This document shows positions 1-12,744 of a stretch of 64,000 nt of DNA, in pieces. The translations under genes and the position numbers were made by a program. Below the pieces are notes generated by a model. That model was not told the origin of the DNA. It searched no databases and was given only the letters and a program-made list of their open reading frames with translations. The stretch is from Mycteria americana. Taxonomy: Eukaryota; Chordata; Aves; Ciconiiformes; Ciconiidae. How positions within the stretch are numbered: the first letter of the stretch is position 1; the number at the start of each line of letters is the position of its first letter. The stretch is taken from the NCBI RefSeq assembly GCF_035582795.1, contig NC_134370.1:42829501-42893500 (forward strand), in the 5' to 3' direction.

Positions 1-19
1 GTATTTTTCTTCACTTCTA

Positions 20-650
20 GTTTGTCCATGTGTACCGAAAGGAAGGCAGCAGAAGAACATACTGGCTAAAACTCCTTTTATTGCTTGCTTGGAGCCCAAG
101 ATGGACCCCATGTTACACTCTTGATTCCTTATATACAATTTGAAGACTACTCATATATTCATTTTCACAATTTACATAACCTATTGGCTTTGGCCATGAT
201 ACCTTGTATCAAGGCCATGACCTTGTACCATTCAGTTGTGAGTATCTGCACATGGGAACCCCCCATGCAAGTGTGCTTCATGCATATTTATTAGGTGAAT
301 TTGCACTATTTTGTTGCAACTTTGCCACTTTCAGATGGTTTGGTCTGGTTTCTTCTAACAGCAGACCCACTTGTACAGATGAGGTTACTCTTGGTCAAGT
401 TCTACTGTGCATGTCTTCGAAGCCATCTTTACATTGTAGCTTCTTCTCATGTAACGTTAGCCAGAACTAACAGGGAGCATCACATTATATATAGGAATGG
501 CAACAGGAACCAGCCCCCCCCTGCACCCACTTTTTTGGTGTACTTCTATGGACAAATGCATAGAATCACCAGGTGTCTGCTAATTAGGCATCCCATCTCA
601 GTCCCATTTTGGTCATGTTTTCAAGTTCTTGTTGCCATTTCAAGATCAGA
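20..650 (-). mobile_element. possible ERV LTR (reverse orientation)
   Basis: No gene is seen here. On the minus strand there is a TATA-like stretch at about 128-138 followed about 50 bases downstream by an AATAAA polyadenylation signal at about 79-84, a spacing typical of the promoter-R region of a compact avian LTR. The boundaries are not visible and no target-site duplication was found, so the limits are approximate. It could instead be ordinary intergenic sequence carrying two chance motifs. Confidence 0.3.
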
Positions 651-873
651 AAACTAGTAAAACTGAGGCTCGGTTTCTACTGCAGTCCCCTGCTTGAGCA
701 TAGGTGCAGATCATTGATGTTCCTGGTGACTTTTTCTCAAGAGCTTCCTTTGGCGACTACCTGGTTCTTCTCATCTGCAGCACGCACATATTGCAGACTC
801 CTTTGTACCTCCAGGCAGATGGACCAACATGGCTACAGCTCCCTGCTCAACACAAGCATTAGCACATTACCAA

Positions 874-1452
874 AGAATCATAGAATCATAGAATGGTTTG
901 GATTGCAAATGAACTTTAAAGATTTAGTCCATCCTCCTGCCACTGGTAAGGGACATCTTCCACTACATCAGGTTGCTCTAAGCCACATCCAACCTGCCCT
1001 TGAACACTTGCAGTGATGGGGCATCTGGGAAACCTGTTCCAGTGTCTCACCACACTCATCATAAAACATTTCTTCTCTATGTCCAAGCTAAACTTTACCT
1101 CTTTCAGTTTAAAGCGGTTGTCCCTTGTCCTGTCATTGCAGGCCTTGGTAAAAAGTCTCTCTCCATCTTTCTTATAAGCCCCCTTTATATATTGAAACCC
1201 AGCAACAAGGTCTCTCTGGAGCTTTTTCGTCTCAAGGCTGAACAACCCCTAGTCTCTCAGCCATTCTTCACAGGAAAGGTATTCCAGCCCTCTGAAAATT
1301 TTTGTGGCCCTCCTCTGAACCTGCTCTAACAGTTCCAAGTCTTTGTTATGCTGGAGCCCCCAGAGCTTGATGCTGTAATCCAGCTGGGGTCTCACAACAG
1401 CAGAGTAGAGGGGGAGAATCACTTTGCTTGACCTGCTGGCCAAACTTCTTCC
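874..1452 (-). mobile_element. CR1 LINE fragment, 3' end
   Basis: The plus strand opens with the tandem AATCATAG/AATCATAG motif that marks the reversed CR1 3' end. The minus strand then reads CR1 reverse-transcriptase C-terminal phrases, such as VILPLYSAVVRPQLDY, LLEQVQRRATKI and VVRHWNRFP, in two frames broken by a frameshift near 1,247. Homology stops near 1,450, as expected for a 5'-truncated copy. It is a dead element. Confidence 0.85.
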
Positions 1453-2687
1453 ATTCCAGAAAATATAGCCTTGATAACTACCCCTCAGAAGAATCAAGTG
1501 TTCAGTTGCTCCTTGGGGCAAAATTGCAAGCTGAGGCAGTCTAAGCCAGGGGTCTTGGAAACACCTGTAAGAGAGCATTCCTTTGGCTTAGGACGTGCAC
1601 CTGTGCCCAGAGTCACTTACAGGAGAAGAGCTGAGAAGCCCGGTGTCCTGGGCACTGGTCGATAGATTTTGGTACCTAATGTCACAACAACTTAACCTGA
1701 CTTTTATTGCCAGGTCTGAGATGCATGCTGTGTCTCTATCACGCAGATCCCTATGTGTGATCACAAAGCATCTTCCTTAGAGAATGGGCCATGGACAGCA
1801 CTGCTTCTCCCAGCAGCGGCATCCCAGTTTAGTCTGTTTTTCTCTCCGTGTGAATGTACATGTGAAGTGTGCGGGGTGGGTGTGCGTGTGTGAGGTGTGC
1901 ATGCCTATGTGTGTCTCTGTGTGCATCTGTAAGAAGTGCATGAGTCTCTGAGTGTGTGTGAATGAGGAGTTTATGGGACTGTTTGTGTTTCTGTGTGTGT
2001 CAAGGATCCATGGATCTGTGTAGGGAGTGAATAGATCTCTGTGCATGTGTGTGTGCAGGGTGAGTGGCTCTTTATTTCTGCTGTCAGAGATCAAACAATG
2101 AGAGCCATTTTGATTCATGTACCAGCAAGTGTGTGTCACACAGGCATGTGCTGCAGTCCAGGTCATGGCTGCATGCCAGCAGCATCAGGAGCTGCCCTGA
2201 AATTGAACAGCATTCAGCAATGGGAACAGTAGCCTGGAAGTGGCTTAAAACACCCAGTGAGACTGTTCCTATCTTTTTGGAATAGCTGGAAGGGATTTGT
2301 TGCCCTCTCCAGAAGAGCAGCAGAAAATACTTGTATTCATGTTCCAGAAAACCTGTCAGCATGTGCTTGGGAGGGCTGAACAGCCTTCCTTCCCTGCGGA
2401 GTGAGGAGAACTGCAAGGCCAAAGAAATGTTACCTGTGGCTCCCACCCAGTGCTCAGCTTAGAAAAAAAAGAGTGTCTCCCTGTGCTCCACCTGGAGGTG
2501 AAATGGTTGAGTGGGAACAATCTGTTGCAGTGATGCTGGGCAGGGAGCTGCTGTGAGACTATCTGTGTGTTGGGATGTGTTGTAGAGGCGAAGAAAAATG
2601 AGAGCAGATGAGCATGGCAGATGAGTTTGCTCCTCCAGCTCTTCTAGGGAAGAGAGCTGCCTGCAGCAGAGAAGGGAGGAGAACAGA
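1453..2687. other. no gene seen; TG-rich stretch
   Basis: I see no gene. Between about 1,855 and 2,065 the sequence is an imperfect TG/GTGT-rich simple repeat, which produces the apparent minus-strand open frame rich in Thr-His-Thr. The remainder is ordinary intergenic DNA. Confidence 0.6.
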
Positions 2688-3050
2688 TGTGAGAGACTGA
2701 AAGAGTAAATGTCTCAAACATTGTGGCGAGGCAAGGCGCTATCTGCACAGTGACGGCAGGTCGGTGAGCACAGGGTGGGGGAGAGCGAGAGCGGGGCGTA
2801 GAGAGCTCGTCGGAGGATGCACGGTTCTGGGTTCGGAAGGACCTTAACATATATGGCCAGAGGTCACACAGGGTTTATCTGAGGAAGGGGCTTGTGACTA
2901 CCCGAGAGACCCCTTGTGGCCACCCCCCTCCCCCAGTGCCTGCGCAGAAGATTGAGAACTTTCTAGAACAAAAACCATGTAAGTCCTGAAGGGGCATACC
3001 TGGAGGTGGGGATTAGCTGTTAAAAGACAAGCCCTCCAGGGAACTATGCA
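2688..3050 (+). mobile_element. ERV LTR fragment, copy A
   Basis: It begins TGTGAGAGACTGAAAGAG and matches the reverse complement of 36,965-37,402 along most of its length. Shared landmarks include the ATATGGCCAGAGGTCACACA block, the CCAGTGCCTGCG block and the AGAAGATTGAGAACTTT block. The shared TG start and repeated occurrence support an LTR. The 3' limit is unclear and similarity fades after about 3,040. No internal retroviral genes are attached, so this is a solo or partial LTR. Confidence 0.65.
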
Positions 3051-4040
3051 CATGCCCACTGACTCCTATCCTGGCACTGCCCACATCACCTGGGAATTGC
3101 CTCTAGTGGCTTGCTGTCCCAGAAGGCTGTATCGACACCGGCATCACCTGTACTAACTAAGAGAAGTGCAGGCTGTGGATGAGCTGAAGCCCCAGAGCTT
3201 GAACTCTTAACCTCAGCATCCTTTTGGCTTAGTTCTGCTCTGTAGGTACTGCACACTGCTCCACCTGGGCATGCTTGCAAAAGTGGACTGGAACACACCA
3301 AAACCCACTTCCTACTGATTATTATTGCTCATCGTTGTTAACTTCTTCCCAAATGATTTCTTCTTGCCTCATTACAGAAAAGAGCAGCCAGTGGTTCTTG
3401 GCTTATCCAGTCTACAACTGCTGCCAACTCCTCCTGGACCACCATTGTCATGAGTGCTGCAGCACACAGCTCCTCATCACTGGCATTAAGTTCTGGTCTC
3501 ACTGGTATATGCTTGAAATGTGTCTCTGGTACGGTTGTCAGCTTTCTCAGCATCTCCATGCCCACAGTGCCAGACACAGGAAACATTGGTAATGAAGGAT
3601 TTAATTTGTTAAGGGAAGTTAGAAGTTGCTCCCTCCTCCTGCTCCTTTGGCCCAGGACTCAGCTGCTGGAGTCCAGCCCTCTACCTGGGGACCTGGGGTC
3701 TCTACCCAGGCTGAGGGACATGGCTGCTGCTTTTCCCTTTACAGGCTCAACCGGTAATGAAGCTGAGCACATATGCGAGAGACACACACAGACACACACA
3801 CTCACAGAGGACACTGACACAGCCCGTCACACAGATGGCCACAGACAAGGCACTGTTTTCAACAGCAACTATATACAGCACCCACATAAAACACAAGCAG
3901 AGATGGCCAAGTCCCCTTCCTCCTCTTTTGCTGGTAGAGATAGAATACTACTAGTAAAAGCATGCCCACAACATTGTGAAAATTGCAGATCCCTTGAGTA
4001 CTGGCACAGCCCCTCTATCCGCCTGGTACCTCTGTCCAGA
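3051..4040. other. no gene seen; short CA-rich tract
   Basis: No recognisable gene or repeat, apart from an imperfect CA/CACA tract at about 3,778-3,835. The 218-codon plus-strand open frame overlapping it (3,450-4,106) has no domain that I recognise and runs through the simple repeat, so it is not called. Confidence 0.5.
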
Positions 4041-4560
4041 TTCCGGCCCTCTTACTCAACCCGCGGAACCCCTACTCACCAGCTGGTCCAGCTTGACGCT
4101 TACTAGCAAACGTACAGCACTCATGCAGTGGTCCTACAGTTACCCCACATCTATGCAACCCTCTGAATAATAGCATAGACCCTTGCTTGCCTGATACCCT
4201 GGCCTGGACCTCAGCCCCCCTACTTGCCAGTTGATCCACCTAGAATTTTGCTGTGAATCCACACATATGCCCCAGTGCACACCAGATTCTGCCCTATCAG
4301 AACTGGGATCATGGGCAGTGACCTGTGGTCCCGCTCCAGCCACTGTCTCTGCTCAACCCCTCACTTGCCTCACTCATGCTGTCCCCCACCGCAGTAGCTG
4401 GTTTTTGAGATGGACACTGTTCACACCCCAGTGGCTGGTGGCTGAGTCCCCACTCACTCCAGTAGGTGACACCACAGGCCAGGAGTGCAGACACCTGGGC
4501 TTGCCTCCAGTAGCTGGCACCAAAGCCACTCATGCCAGTCACTCAAGTAGCTAGCACCTA
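4040..4560 (-). repeat. diverged minisatellite, copy 1
   Basis: The motif AGTAGCTGG and variants (CCAGTTGAT, AGTGGCTGG, AGTAGGTGA, AGTAGCTAG) recur every 50-70 bases with C-rich sequence between. The reverse complement (CCAGCTACTGG-type units) resembles the units at 39,290-39,900 on the plus strand. Units are too diverged to give a clean period by eye. Confidence 0.45.
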
Positions 4561-5752
4561 GACCTTGCAGCACGCATACACATGGGGAATAGAGTGAGAT
4601 TACGCAGAGGTATCATTAAGAAAAGATTTAATAAGAAGATAGAACAGACTGCAGGCATCAGGCACAGGGCTCGCTCAGACAAGCATACTGACTAGCTGTG
4701 TTTTGCAAGTGACTGACCCATTTAACACCCATTTCTGCCTATACCTCTTTTGTTTCTCCTCAGTTCCCTTCTCCTGCACATTCCCTCATAAGTTTGGGCA
4801 GTCCCGCTGACCTCCTCCAACACCCAGGATCTTTAGGTTTGCATCCTGCAAAGTCCTCTTTTGCCTTCAGTTTCTTAATAGGCCAACAATTAGTGTGAGT
4901 GGCAAGGCTTGAGTCTTCTCTTTGTCTTTATGTTTGCCTATCACCTTCATGTCTCTGTACATTTTGTTTATGGTTTCCCCCTTTTCCTTAGTATCTCATT
5001 TGACAATGTCCTGAGTCAGATAACCTTGCTGGAATAAACGTTCTCAGAATCCCACATACCATTATCAATTAGTGTGACTGATCAGGATTGATTCTCATCA
5101 CTGCGTCCTTATCAGTTGTCAGTCAGGTTTGTGTCTCTCTATGTTCTGTTTCTGGCTTCCTCTGTTTCCTATTGCCCTTTTTTGCATTGAAATGGTTTTT
5201 GATCAGACACCCTTAAAGGAGCAGACACTTTTCTTTCACATATCCTTACCTAATTCATCAGTGTCCCACACCCACTGAGTTCATCACTGGATGTTTTGAA
5301 AAGAGAAGAAGAAATCTCCAGAATGCCCATAACATGAAGAAAGAAAGTCATGTTTCTGGCCCACTTGTACAAGATAGTGCTTGTATGATAAAATTTCCAA
5401 AGTGCTAGTATCTGAATTGTTGATTGCCTGCCTCCTGTGAAGTACAGATCATGACTGCAAGCTCCACTTAGGGTTTTGGAAAGGAGGCAGGATTCCCTTG
5501 TGCTGATGTTCAAAGGCTTTGGCAGAGGCCAGGCCAAGGCTGAAACAGTCCCTATAAAAATGGAATATAACTTAGTCTGAGAAAAGGATTCATTTGTTGC
5601 CTGGCAGGGTGAATAACCTGTGAGGGAGAGGAATAAGTGGTTGGTGCAGCCCAAGGGCTGGCTGAGTGGATGCTTAACACCCCAGAGTGCACAGGCACAG
5701 AGCATAGCTACTGGCACCCAGGGCAGCCAAAAGACACAGCTGCTTGCAGCAA
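4561..5752. other. no gene seen
   Basis: I recognise nothing in this stretch. A 175-codon minus-strand open frame (5,250-5,777) begins inside the tRNA-like sequence that follows and has no domain I recognise, so I do not call it. Confidence 0.5.
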
Positions 5753-5824
5753 GGCACTCGTGAGGTTTAGAATTCACAACCTCTGGTTATGAGACCAGTA
5801 CTCTAACCACTGAGCTACAGGGCC
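5753..5824 (-). pseudogene. tRNA-Thr-like pseudogene (or tRNA-derived SINE head)
   Basis: The minus strand reads GGCCCTGTAGCTCAGTGG, with an intact A box (TAGCTCAGTGG), followed by an anticodon arm CTGGT-CTCATAA-CCAG. The whole resembles vertebrate tRNA-Thr (UGU), which has the same D arm and the same CTGGT anticodon stem. Here the loop reads CAU instead of UGU, one base is missing after the loop, the B box is degraded (GAATTCTAAAC) and the acceptor stem has about two mismatches in seven. It is therefore not a functional tRNA. No 3' SINE tail was recognised. Confidence 0.6.
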
Positions 5825-8143
5825 CACACCAGGGTGATTTCCTCAGACAAGTACAATTTTTGTCCATTCCTTTCCTTTTTGATCTACCTGGAGCTTCCAC
5901 TGAGCCTGTAGAGGAAGATACCTCCCTTCTCTGTTACTCTAGGAAGACAGTGGGAGAAACTTGTTCCTAGAACAAGAGCACTACAGCGGTGGGTCCTGTG
6001 CACAGGAAATGCAGACACAATTCCCTCCATCACTGCAGGAAACACTGACTTCCAAGGCATCCTAAGCTGAAATCAGACATCTGGTGCAGAAAGGGAAGGG
6101 CCCAGTGGCTGGAAGGCATGGGACCATCTGAGGGTGGCCTGACAGCAGGGACGCTCCAGGTTACAGTCCCAGACAGTGTCACTATGTGCCCTGCCACACT
6201 CACCAGGGAATGTGCTCTAGATCACTTTCTTTTGTCTCTTCTCCCCAGGTATCGGGCATTTTCAGCCCAATAAACAAACCTTTCCAGCTCTTCCATGAGT
6301 AAGAGGTTCTTTCCCTCTTCCCAGAAGTTTGGGCAGTCAGTAATACAGCAACAACCCTGACACTCTGAATGGCACCACAGGAAGTGGCAGCACTGAATTT
6401 CCCTGTCATCTCTGTTTGCCTGCCCAGGTCTATCTCCTTCCTCTGGTGCTGTGACCACTTCCTGGTCCTGCTGTCTTGGAGCAAGATTCCCCTCGGGGTC
6501 GGAAACTCCCCTGAAATCATCATAACCATCCTCTGAGTCACAACTCAGAAAGCTGGAAGCTGGAAAAGCTGACTGGCTAATAGGGGTGGAGAGAAAGATA
6601 TGCAGTCATCCCCCATTGTAAAAAGAGTACATATACATTCCTCTTTAAATCTGTAGAGTTAATGATATGATGAGCTCCATTTCTGCTGCTTTGTTTTCCC
6701 CCATTTCTATCTATCATCTGACCCATGGGCACCCAGGCAGCAGGGGTGAACTAAGCCTTTTATCACCCACAAGGGATATCTCAGAAATGAAAATAGAGAA
6801 GTGGGCAGAGAAAAAGAAAGCTATAAGAAGCTGGGGGAAATGGATAGAAAAGATATGCCTTATGGGGAAAATATTAAAAGCACACTTCTGGAGGGATAAC
6901 TTGAAAGACTGGATTTCTGGTTAGGTGTACTGGAGACAGAATTGTGGAAGAACTGGATCTTATTTTTAGGAGCTTAGTGTAGACATCGTGCAGAAAGACC
7001 ATGGAGGAGATTTAAAAATCATATTCGCTTCATAGGTTTCCAGGTGTTCTGAGTTTTTTTAGTTCAAAAACTGGGAGTACAGTTTTAACACAACTGTTTC
7101 CCAGGTTGAAATCCTACTGTAAGCACAGGGACTGCCATGACTTATTGGCAGTGGATGGGGACAGTGCATAAATCCCATCTTTGGGAGGACGGAAATGGTA
7201 AAGTACTGAATTAGCACTTCCATGGAAGACTAATAGTTTATCAAATTTCTCTGAAGAAAACAGACAACAGAAAAATGAAGTGAGCAGGAAGAAAATGTAG
7301 GGTATTAACACTAAATTCAGAAGTTGCGTTACAAAGTGGGGGATTGTTTCATTATGGTGTTATGTCCTCTGCATTTGCCTCAGCTTTCCTACCTTCCTAT
7401 CTGCTGCTCGCAGATGAGAAACAACTTAGATTGTGAATGCCAATGGGCAGCAGATAAGTGTATATGTATATATGTGTTTGTGAGTGTGAGTATTAGCATC
7501 CTAAACTGAGCTTTTGAACTCTCAAGTTCAAACCTGCTAGCTGCTAGTTACAGCTGGTACCAGTTAGTTATAAACTGTGATAATATGTGAACTAAACTGA
7601 AGATACACATATTGAATCTTCCAACTAATCACAGAGATGTTGAATCCACTGATTAGTAGACTGATTGTGCATTGTGCTTTGCATAAAAACTGTTTAGATG
7701 GAGACAAATGGCCTTAATGAAAGAAAGAAGACCCCAGAAAAGGACATGTATGAATCAAATGCCTGTGGTGCACAGGGACCCCACTGGTAACACTGATAAC
7801 TGCAAGCAGCTGCATGGCACAAAACTGCCATGACTATCTGCTGACCTTCCCAGTCCAGCAGCAATCCCCCGATGGGAAGAGATGTTTAGAGCAAAGTGAA
7901 TGGCTCTGAGGTTGTAGGGGAATTAGAAGAATGTGAATTAATCAAGTAGTAAAAACTCTCATCTCATTCTTAAACAAACCCTGGTATCCAAATACTTTGC
8001 TCATTGTTTACTCTGCCTTGCCCATGACACTCAACATCCACAACTGAAACATCTTCACTGGTGGGTGGCCTTGAGATGTAGCAGCCTCCTCCCACAGACC
8101 CAAAAGTTAGTATTTTCTATTAAAATGCTGAAGGCACCTGGCT
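5825..8143. other. no gene seen
   Basis: Non-repetitive sequence in which I see no gene, RNA or repeat. The open frames are short (up to 113 codons), overlap each other on the same strand and show no domains. Confidence 0.5.
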
Positions 8144-8420
8144 CCCTTATTCAACTGCAGCAAGACCAGTGAAGTCAACTGCTATCGCTGCGGCAAGTCA
8201 GGGCAACTTGCATGGGAATGCACAATTGAAGCTACAGCCTAAATATTTTCCATTGTTGCCCCTCCTTTTTCTGATGGATGGTTGTATTATTTTAAGTTAA
8301 GCCTTGTGTCTCATCACCATGCAGATATTTTGTATGCCAAGGGCATTTCCAGGGGCCAAGGTATGTGTGTATTTTGATGCTATTAATGGCATTTGAAACC
8401 CTGTCATCTGTGGCATCAGT
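8144..8420 (+). pseudogene. CNBP: CNBP processed pseudogene, 5'-truncated
   Basis: About 8,148-8,241 reads the C-terminus of CNBP (cellular nucleic acid-binding protein, a CCHC zinc-knuckle protein). The last knuckle appears as [14 protein letters not shown], followed by TIEATA and a TAA stop, and then by CNBP-like 3' UTR (CCCCTCCTTTTTCTGAT block). Only the final knuckle remains. Its zinc-binding His is Gln, and the usual Arg of the RECTIEATA tail is Trp. The copy starts abruptly at the phrase encoding NCSKTSEV, with no upstream coding sequence, as expected of a 5'-truncated retrocopy. A poly(A) tail was not found; the 3' limit is approximate. Confidence 0.8.
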
Positions 8421-10270
8421 CATTGCAGCCATTACAGTCTGGTTCTTGAGTGACAGAATCCACTTCCTAGTTATGTTCTAAAAGGCACAGAAAAATTCCA
8501 TTGTGCTCTTTTAGATAGGGTGTGAAAGACTGACTCCAGCTCTAGAGAATCCCTCTAGAGCTAGCACCTGCCCATGTGGTGTTGAACTAAGCACTCTTCC
8601 CTCTTGCCAATCTCATTCTCTGCTTGTGGACATAAAACACACTGCTTTTCAGGGATCAGAAATATTTGTCAAGAAAAGATCAATTTCTCTTCAAGAATTT
8701 GAAAAACATTAGTATTTTCTTTTATTGAATTATAGCCATCGGTAAGTTTAATTTTAATAGGAAGTAACTTTTTTTTTCTATGTTCAAAAGTAAGGGACAA
8801 ATAGCTCCAGGAAAGAATATGTTTCATTTTCTATTGTACCTTCAGACTGTCCTTTTACATGCATTAGAATAGCATGAATAATACAGAAATGTTAGTAGAA
8901 GATAATTAAATAAAGGAAGCAGAAGTTTCAATCCAAATAAGTTTCTATGATTTGCTTCCTCCAAGGGATGGTTGCATTTTCAAGGTCTTTTGGAGGTTCT
9001 CTGTTGCTGAAAACATGATCCAAGGTGTATAGACTTGCCTACATAGGTTTCAAGCTATGCTTCAAATCCATTCATCTTTTCTGGGGAAAGGCATTAGGCT
9101 GGATGCACATTTTCTTACCATATTGATAACATTTCCATACTGGTCATGATACATACACAGTAACTTAAGTGATGGTGGAGATCTCATAGAAAATTGGCAT
9201 AAACTGCACAGTTAAAACGAGAACAATAACACATGTATCAGCAAGCTATAGAAAGGAACACAAAAAATAATCTGCTGTAGTCTTGACGGATATGGGAAGC
9301 TTTAAGGAAGCATATGTACTGCCCAGCAGAACTAAAATAAGTTTTTCTCATTTGTAGTGTTTAAGAACTCAATTTTTGTAGACAGGAATTAAGATCTAGG
9401 GAAGGCTAAAAAATACAAAGGAGGGAGAAACTGAGAGGGAAGCAAAGCCAAGAACTTAAATAAGGAAATATGTAAAACAGAGGACAAAGGGATAGAGGGT
9501 GATGAGATGTTAACTGTGACTTCACCACATCACAACTTGGTATCAGGAGGGGACTGATGATGGAAAGGAAAACAAACACCAGGAAAAGGGCTTCTTCTCA
9601 TTTAGCTTGCTTCTGCACAGACAGCTTCTTCACTTTGCTGTACCCCACCTGAACAAATATTTTGTCCTTTTATTTCTACTGGAATTACTACACGACAGTG
9701 TAGTAATTTCTGAGGCCTGTGAAACATGAAGTCAGACACAGAGAGGTGGGAATGCTCAAGATCCCATTCAACTCCTGATGACAACACTACAAGACTAATA
9801 AAATTCTGCTACTCGCCAAGCATCCTAACACAATGCTAGAATCAGGTTTTTTTTAAACTGCTCCTGAAGCCTTCACCCATATAAATTACATTGTCTGTCA
9901 GAAATAAAAAAAGCATAATCCTCACAGAGTGTAACTGTATGGAAGCATGAAGGATTAAATCCGCTTAGTTTTAAGCTTTTAGTGATGTTTGTGATCCTGT
10001 CAGCACAGACACCTTTGTAGTTCCTGTGTAGCACATACAGTCCCTCTCAGGGGTAATTAAAGCCAGATAGAAACAGTATTTCCATCTGAAGATGTCTGTG
10101 GCAAGTTGTCCGTGGCAAGTTGTCTTGCCCAATGAACTGTGGCAAGATTCTAAGCTTATGATCTTGAGATGACTTTTTTTAGGAAAAGTTTCTGGTACAA
10201 TTCATGTCTTCAGATTCAGTCCTAACAAAGATTCATTTTACTCCATGTAGCCACTCCACTCCAGAATTAG
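8421..10270. other. no gene seen
   Basis: AT-rich intergenic sequence; I recognise no gene or repeat. Confidence 0.5.
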
Positions 10271-12740
10271 AATAATAGAATCACGGAATGGTTTGGGTTG
10301 GAAGGGACCTTTAAAGATTATTTAGTCCACACCTCCCCAGGGGCAGGGACACCTTCCACTTGCTCAAAGCCCCATCCAAGCTGGCCTTGAACACTTTCAG
10401 GGATTGGGCATCCACAAATTATCTGGGCAACCTGTTCCAGTGCCTCACCACCCTCATAGTGAAGAATTTCTTCCTTATATCTAATCTAAATCTAACCCCT
10501 TTCAGTTTAAAGCCATTACCCTTTGTCCTATCACTACATGCCCTTGTAAAAAGTCCCTCTCTAGCTTTCTTGCAGGCCCTCTTCAGGTACTGGAAGTCTG
10601 CTATAAGGTCTCCCCAGAACCTGCTCTTCTCCAGGCTGAGCAACCCCAACTCTCTCAGCCTGTCTTCATAGGAGAGGTGCTCCATCCCTCTGATCATCTT
10701 CATGGCACTCCTCTAGACTTGCTCCAACAGGTCCATGTCCTTCTTATGGTGGGGGCTCCAGAGCAGAATGAAGTACTCCAGGTGGGATCTCATGAGAGCG
10801 GAGTAGAAGGGGAGAATAACCTCCTTTGTCCTGCTGGCCTCACTTCTTTTGATGCAGCCCAGGATGCTGTTGGCTTTCTGGGCTGCAAATGCACAAGGCT
10901 GGGTCATGTTGAGCTTCTCAACGAACAACACCAAGCCCTTCTCCTTAGGGCTGCACTCAATCCATTCTCCTTCCACCCTGTAATTGTGCTTGGGTTTGCC
11001 CTGACCAATGTGCAGGACCTTGCACTTGGCCTTGTTGAAATTCATGAGTTTCATATGGGCCCGCCTCTCAAGCCTCTTAGGTCCCTCTGGATGGCATCCC
11101 GTCCCTCCAGCGTGTCAGCCAAACCACACAGCTTGGTGTCATCAGCAAACTTGGTGAGGGTGCACTCAATCCAACTGTCCATGCCCCAGAAAAAGATCTT
11201 AAACAGCGCTCATCCCAATACTGACCACTGAGGAATGCCATTTGTCACTGGTCTCCGCTTGGACATTGAGCCATTAAACACAACTCTCTGAGTGCGACCA
11301 TCCAGCCAATTCCTTATCCACTGAATGGTCCACCCATCAAATCCTTGCCTCTCCATTTTAGAGAGAAGGCTGTTGTGTGGGACAGTGTCAAATGCTGTGC
11401 AAAAGTTCAGGTAGTAACTCTGCTGTCCTTTTTTCTCATTACACTAACAATTTTAAACTCAACCATTTTATGATCACTGTGGTCAAGACAGCCACCTACC
11501 ATCACATCTTCCATGAATCCTTCTCTATTCACAAATAACAAGTCTAGTAGGGCATATTTCTAATTGGCTCACTGGGTACTTTTGACAAGAAATTACCATC
11601 AACAAACTTCAGGAATTTCCCAGAGCTGCTCCTCACAGCAGTATGGTATTCCCAGTTGATATCTGGGAAGCTGAAATCTCCCATAAGGACAAGGGCTACC
11701 TATCCAGAGATTTCTCTTAGTTGCCTACAAAATAAATAATCAGTGCTAACATCCTGGCCAGGCAATCATTAGTAGACACCCACTACAACATATCCTTTGT
11801 CTTCTGTCCTACTATTCGTCACCCAGAGGCCCTCAACCACATCATTGCTAACTGTAAGGGTTGTACATACAGTCAAACCTCTCCCTTACATACAGTGCAA
11901 CCCCTCCACCTTGCCTGCTCTGCCTATCCCTCCTGAACAGCCTATAGCCCTGGATCCCAGCAGTCTAGTCATGGGACTCATTCCACAAAGTCTCACTAAT
12001 AAGAATGACATCATAGCTCTGGTAACAGACCAGTGCTTCGCATTTGTCCTGTTTTTTTCTTACACTGTGTGCATTGATATACAAACATTTCAGATGTGCT
12101 CCTAAACCCTTAGTGTCTCTGGAGTTGCGCCACACTCAGACAGTACCATGCCAACTCTTGGCTTATCTTCAGCTCTCCTGATGGTATCGCCCCCACATTG
12201 ATTCTTGTTTAAAGCCCTCTCAATCATTCCTTCAAGCTTACGAGCAAAGAAGAGTTTCTTCCTTTGGAAGTGGAAGTGGAAGTGGATCACATTAGATCTT
12301 AGCACAGCTTGTGTCTAGAAGACTCTTCTGTTGTTATAAAAACCAAAGTTCTCGTGGAGGCACCAGTCTTGGAGCCATGTATTGATGTCTTGGGTATCCC
12401 TATTTCATCTAATGTCTCTCCCCGTTACTGGGAGGATTGAGGAAAACACTACCTCTGCTCCTGAATCCTTTAGCATAAGTCCCAGGGCTCTGAAATCTCT
12501 TTTGATTGACCTTGGACTTCTTGCGACATCATTAGTGCCCACATGAAATAGCAGGAGTTGGTAATAATCCAAAGGCTGTACTAAGCTTGTCAGTTTTCCG
12601 GTCTCATCTCTGATTCAGGCCCCAGGGAGGCAGCAAACTTCCCTGAATAGAGGGTATGGTCTGCAGAAGGCTGCCTTTGTTCCCTTCAGGAGGGAGTCAC
12701 CTGTGATCATAAATCCTTTTTTCTTCTCAGCCCTGGTCTT
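10271..12740 (-). mobile_element. long CR1 LINE with ORF1 and ORF2 remnants, internally deleted
   Basis: Read on the minus strand from 12,740 down, the element shows: an ORF1 esterase-domain remnant (a phrase like HVGTNDV at about 12,530-12,550, then the C-terminal helix region near 12,102-12,305); the ORF2 endonuclease start (IRNVCISMHTV, about 12,060-12,095) and its later part (LMGDFSFPDINWEY, about 11,640-11,690; HSD-like phrase near 11,480); then the reverse transcriptase from [11 protein letters not shown] (about 11,380-11,415) to the 3' UTR and the terminal repeat near 10,275. Between about 11,415 and 11,440 the endonuclease end joins directly to the middle of the RT, so the RT fingers are missing. 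Many stops and frameshifts show it is dead. CR1 ORF1 esterase domains are established in the family; assignment here is by phrase similarity only. Confidence 0.85.
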
Positions 12741-12744
12741 TTGA

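Noticed and set aside
3450..4106. 218-codon plus-strand open frame
   Set aside because: Runs through a CA-rich simple repeat and has no recognisable domain.
10677..11231. 184-codon plus-strand open frame
   Set aside because: Antisense shadow of CR1 reverse-transcriptase sequence.
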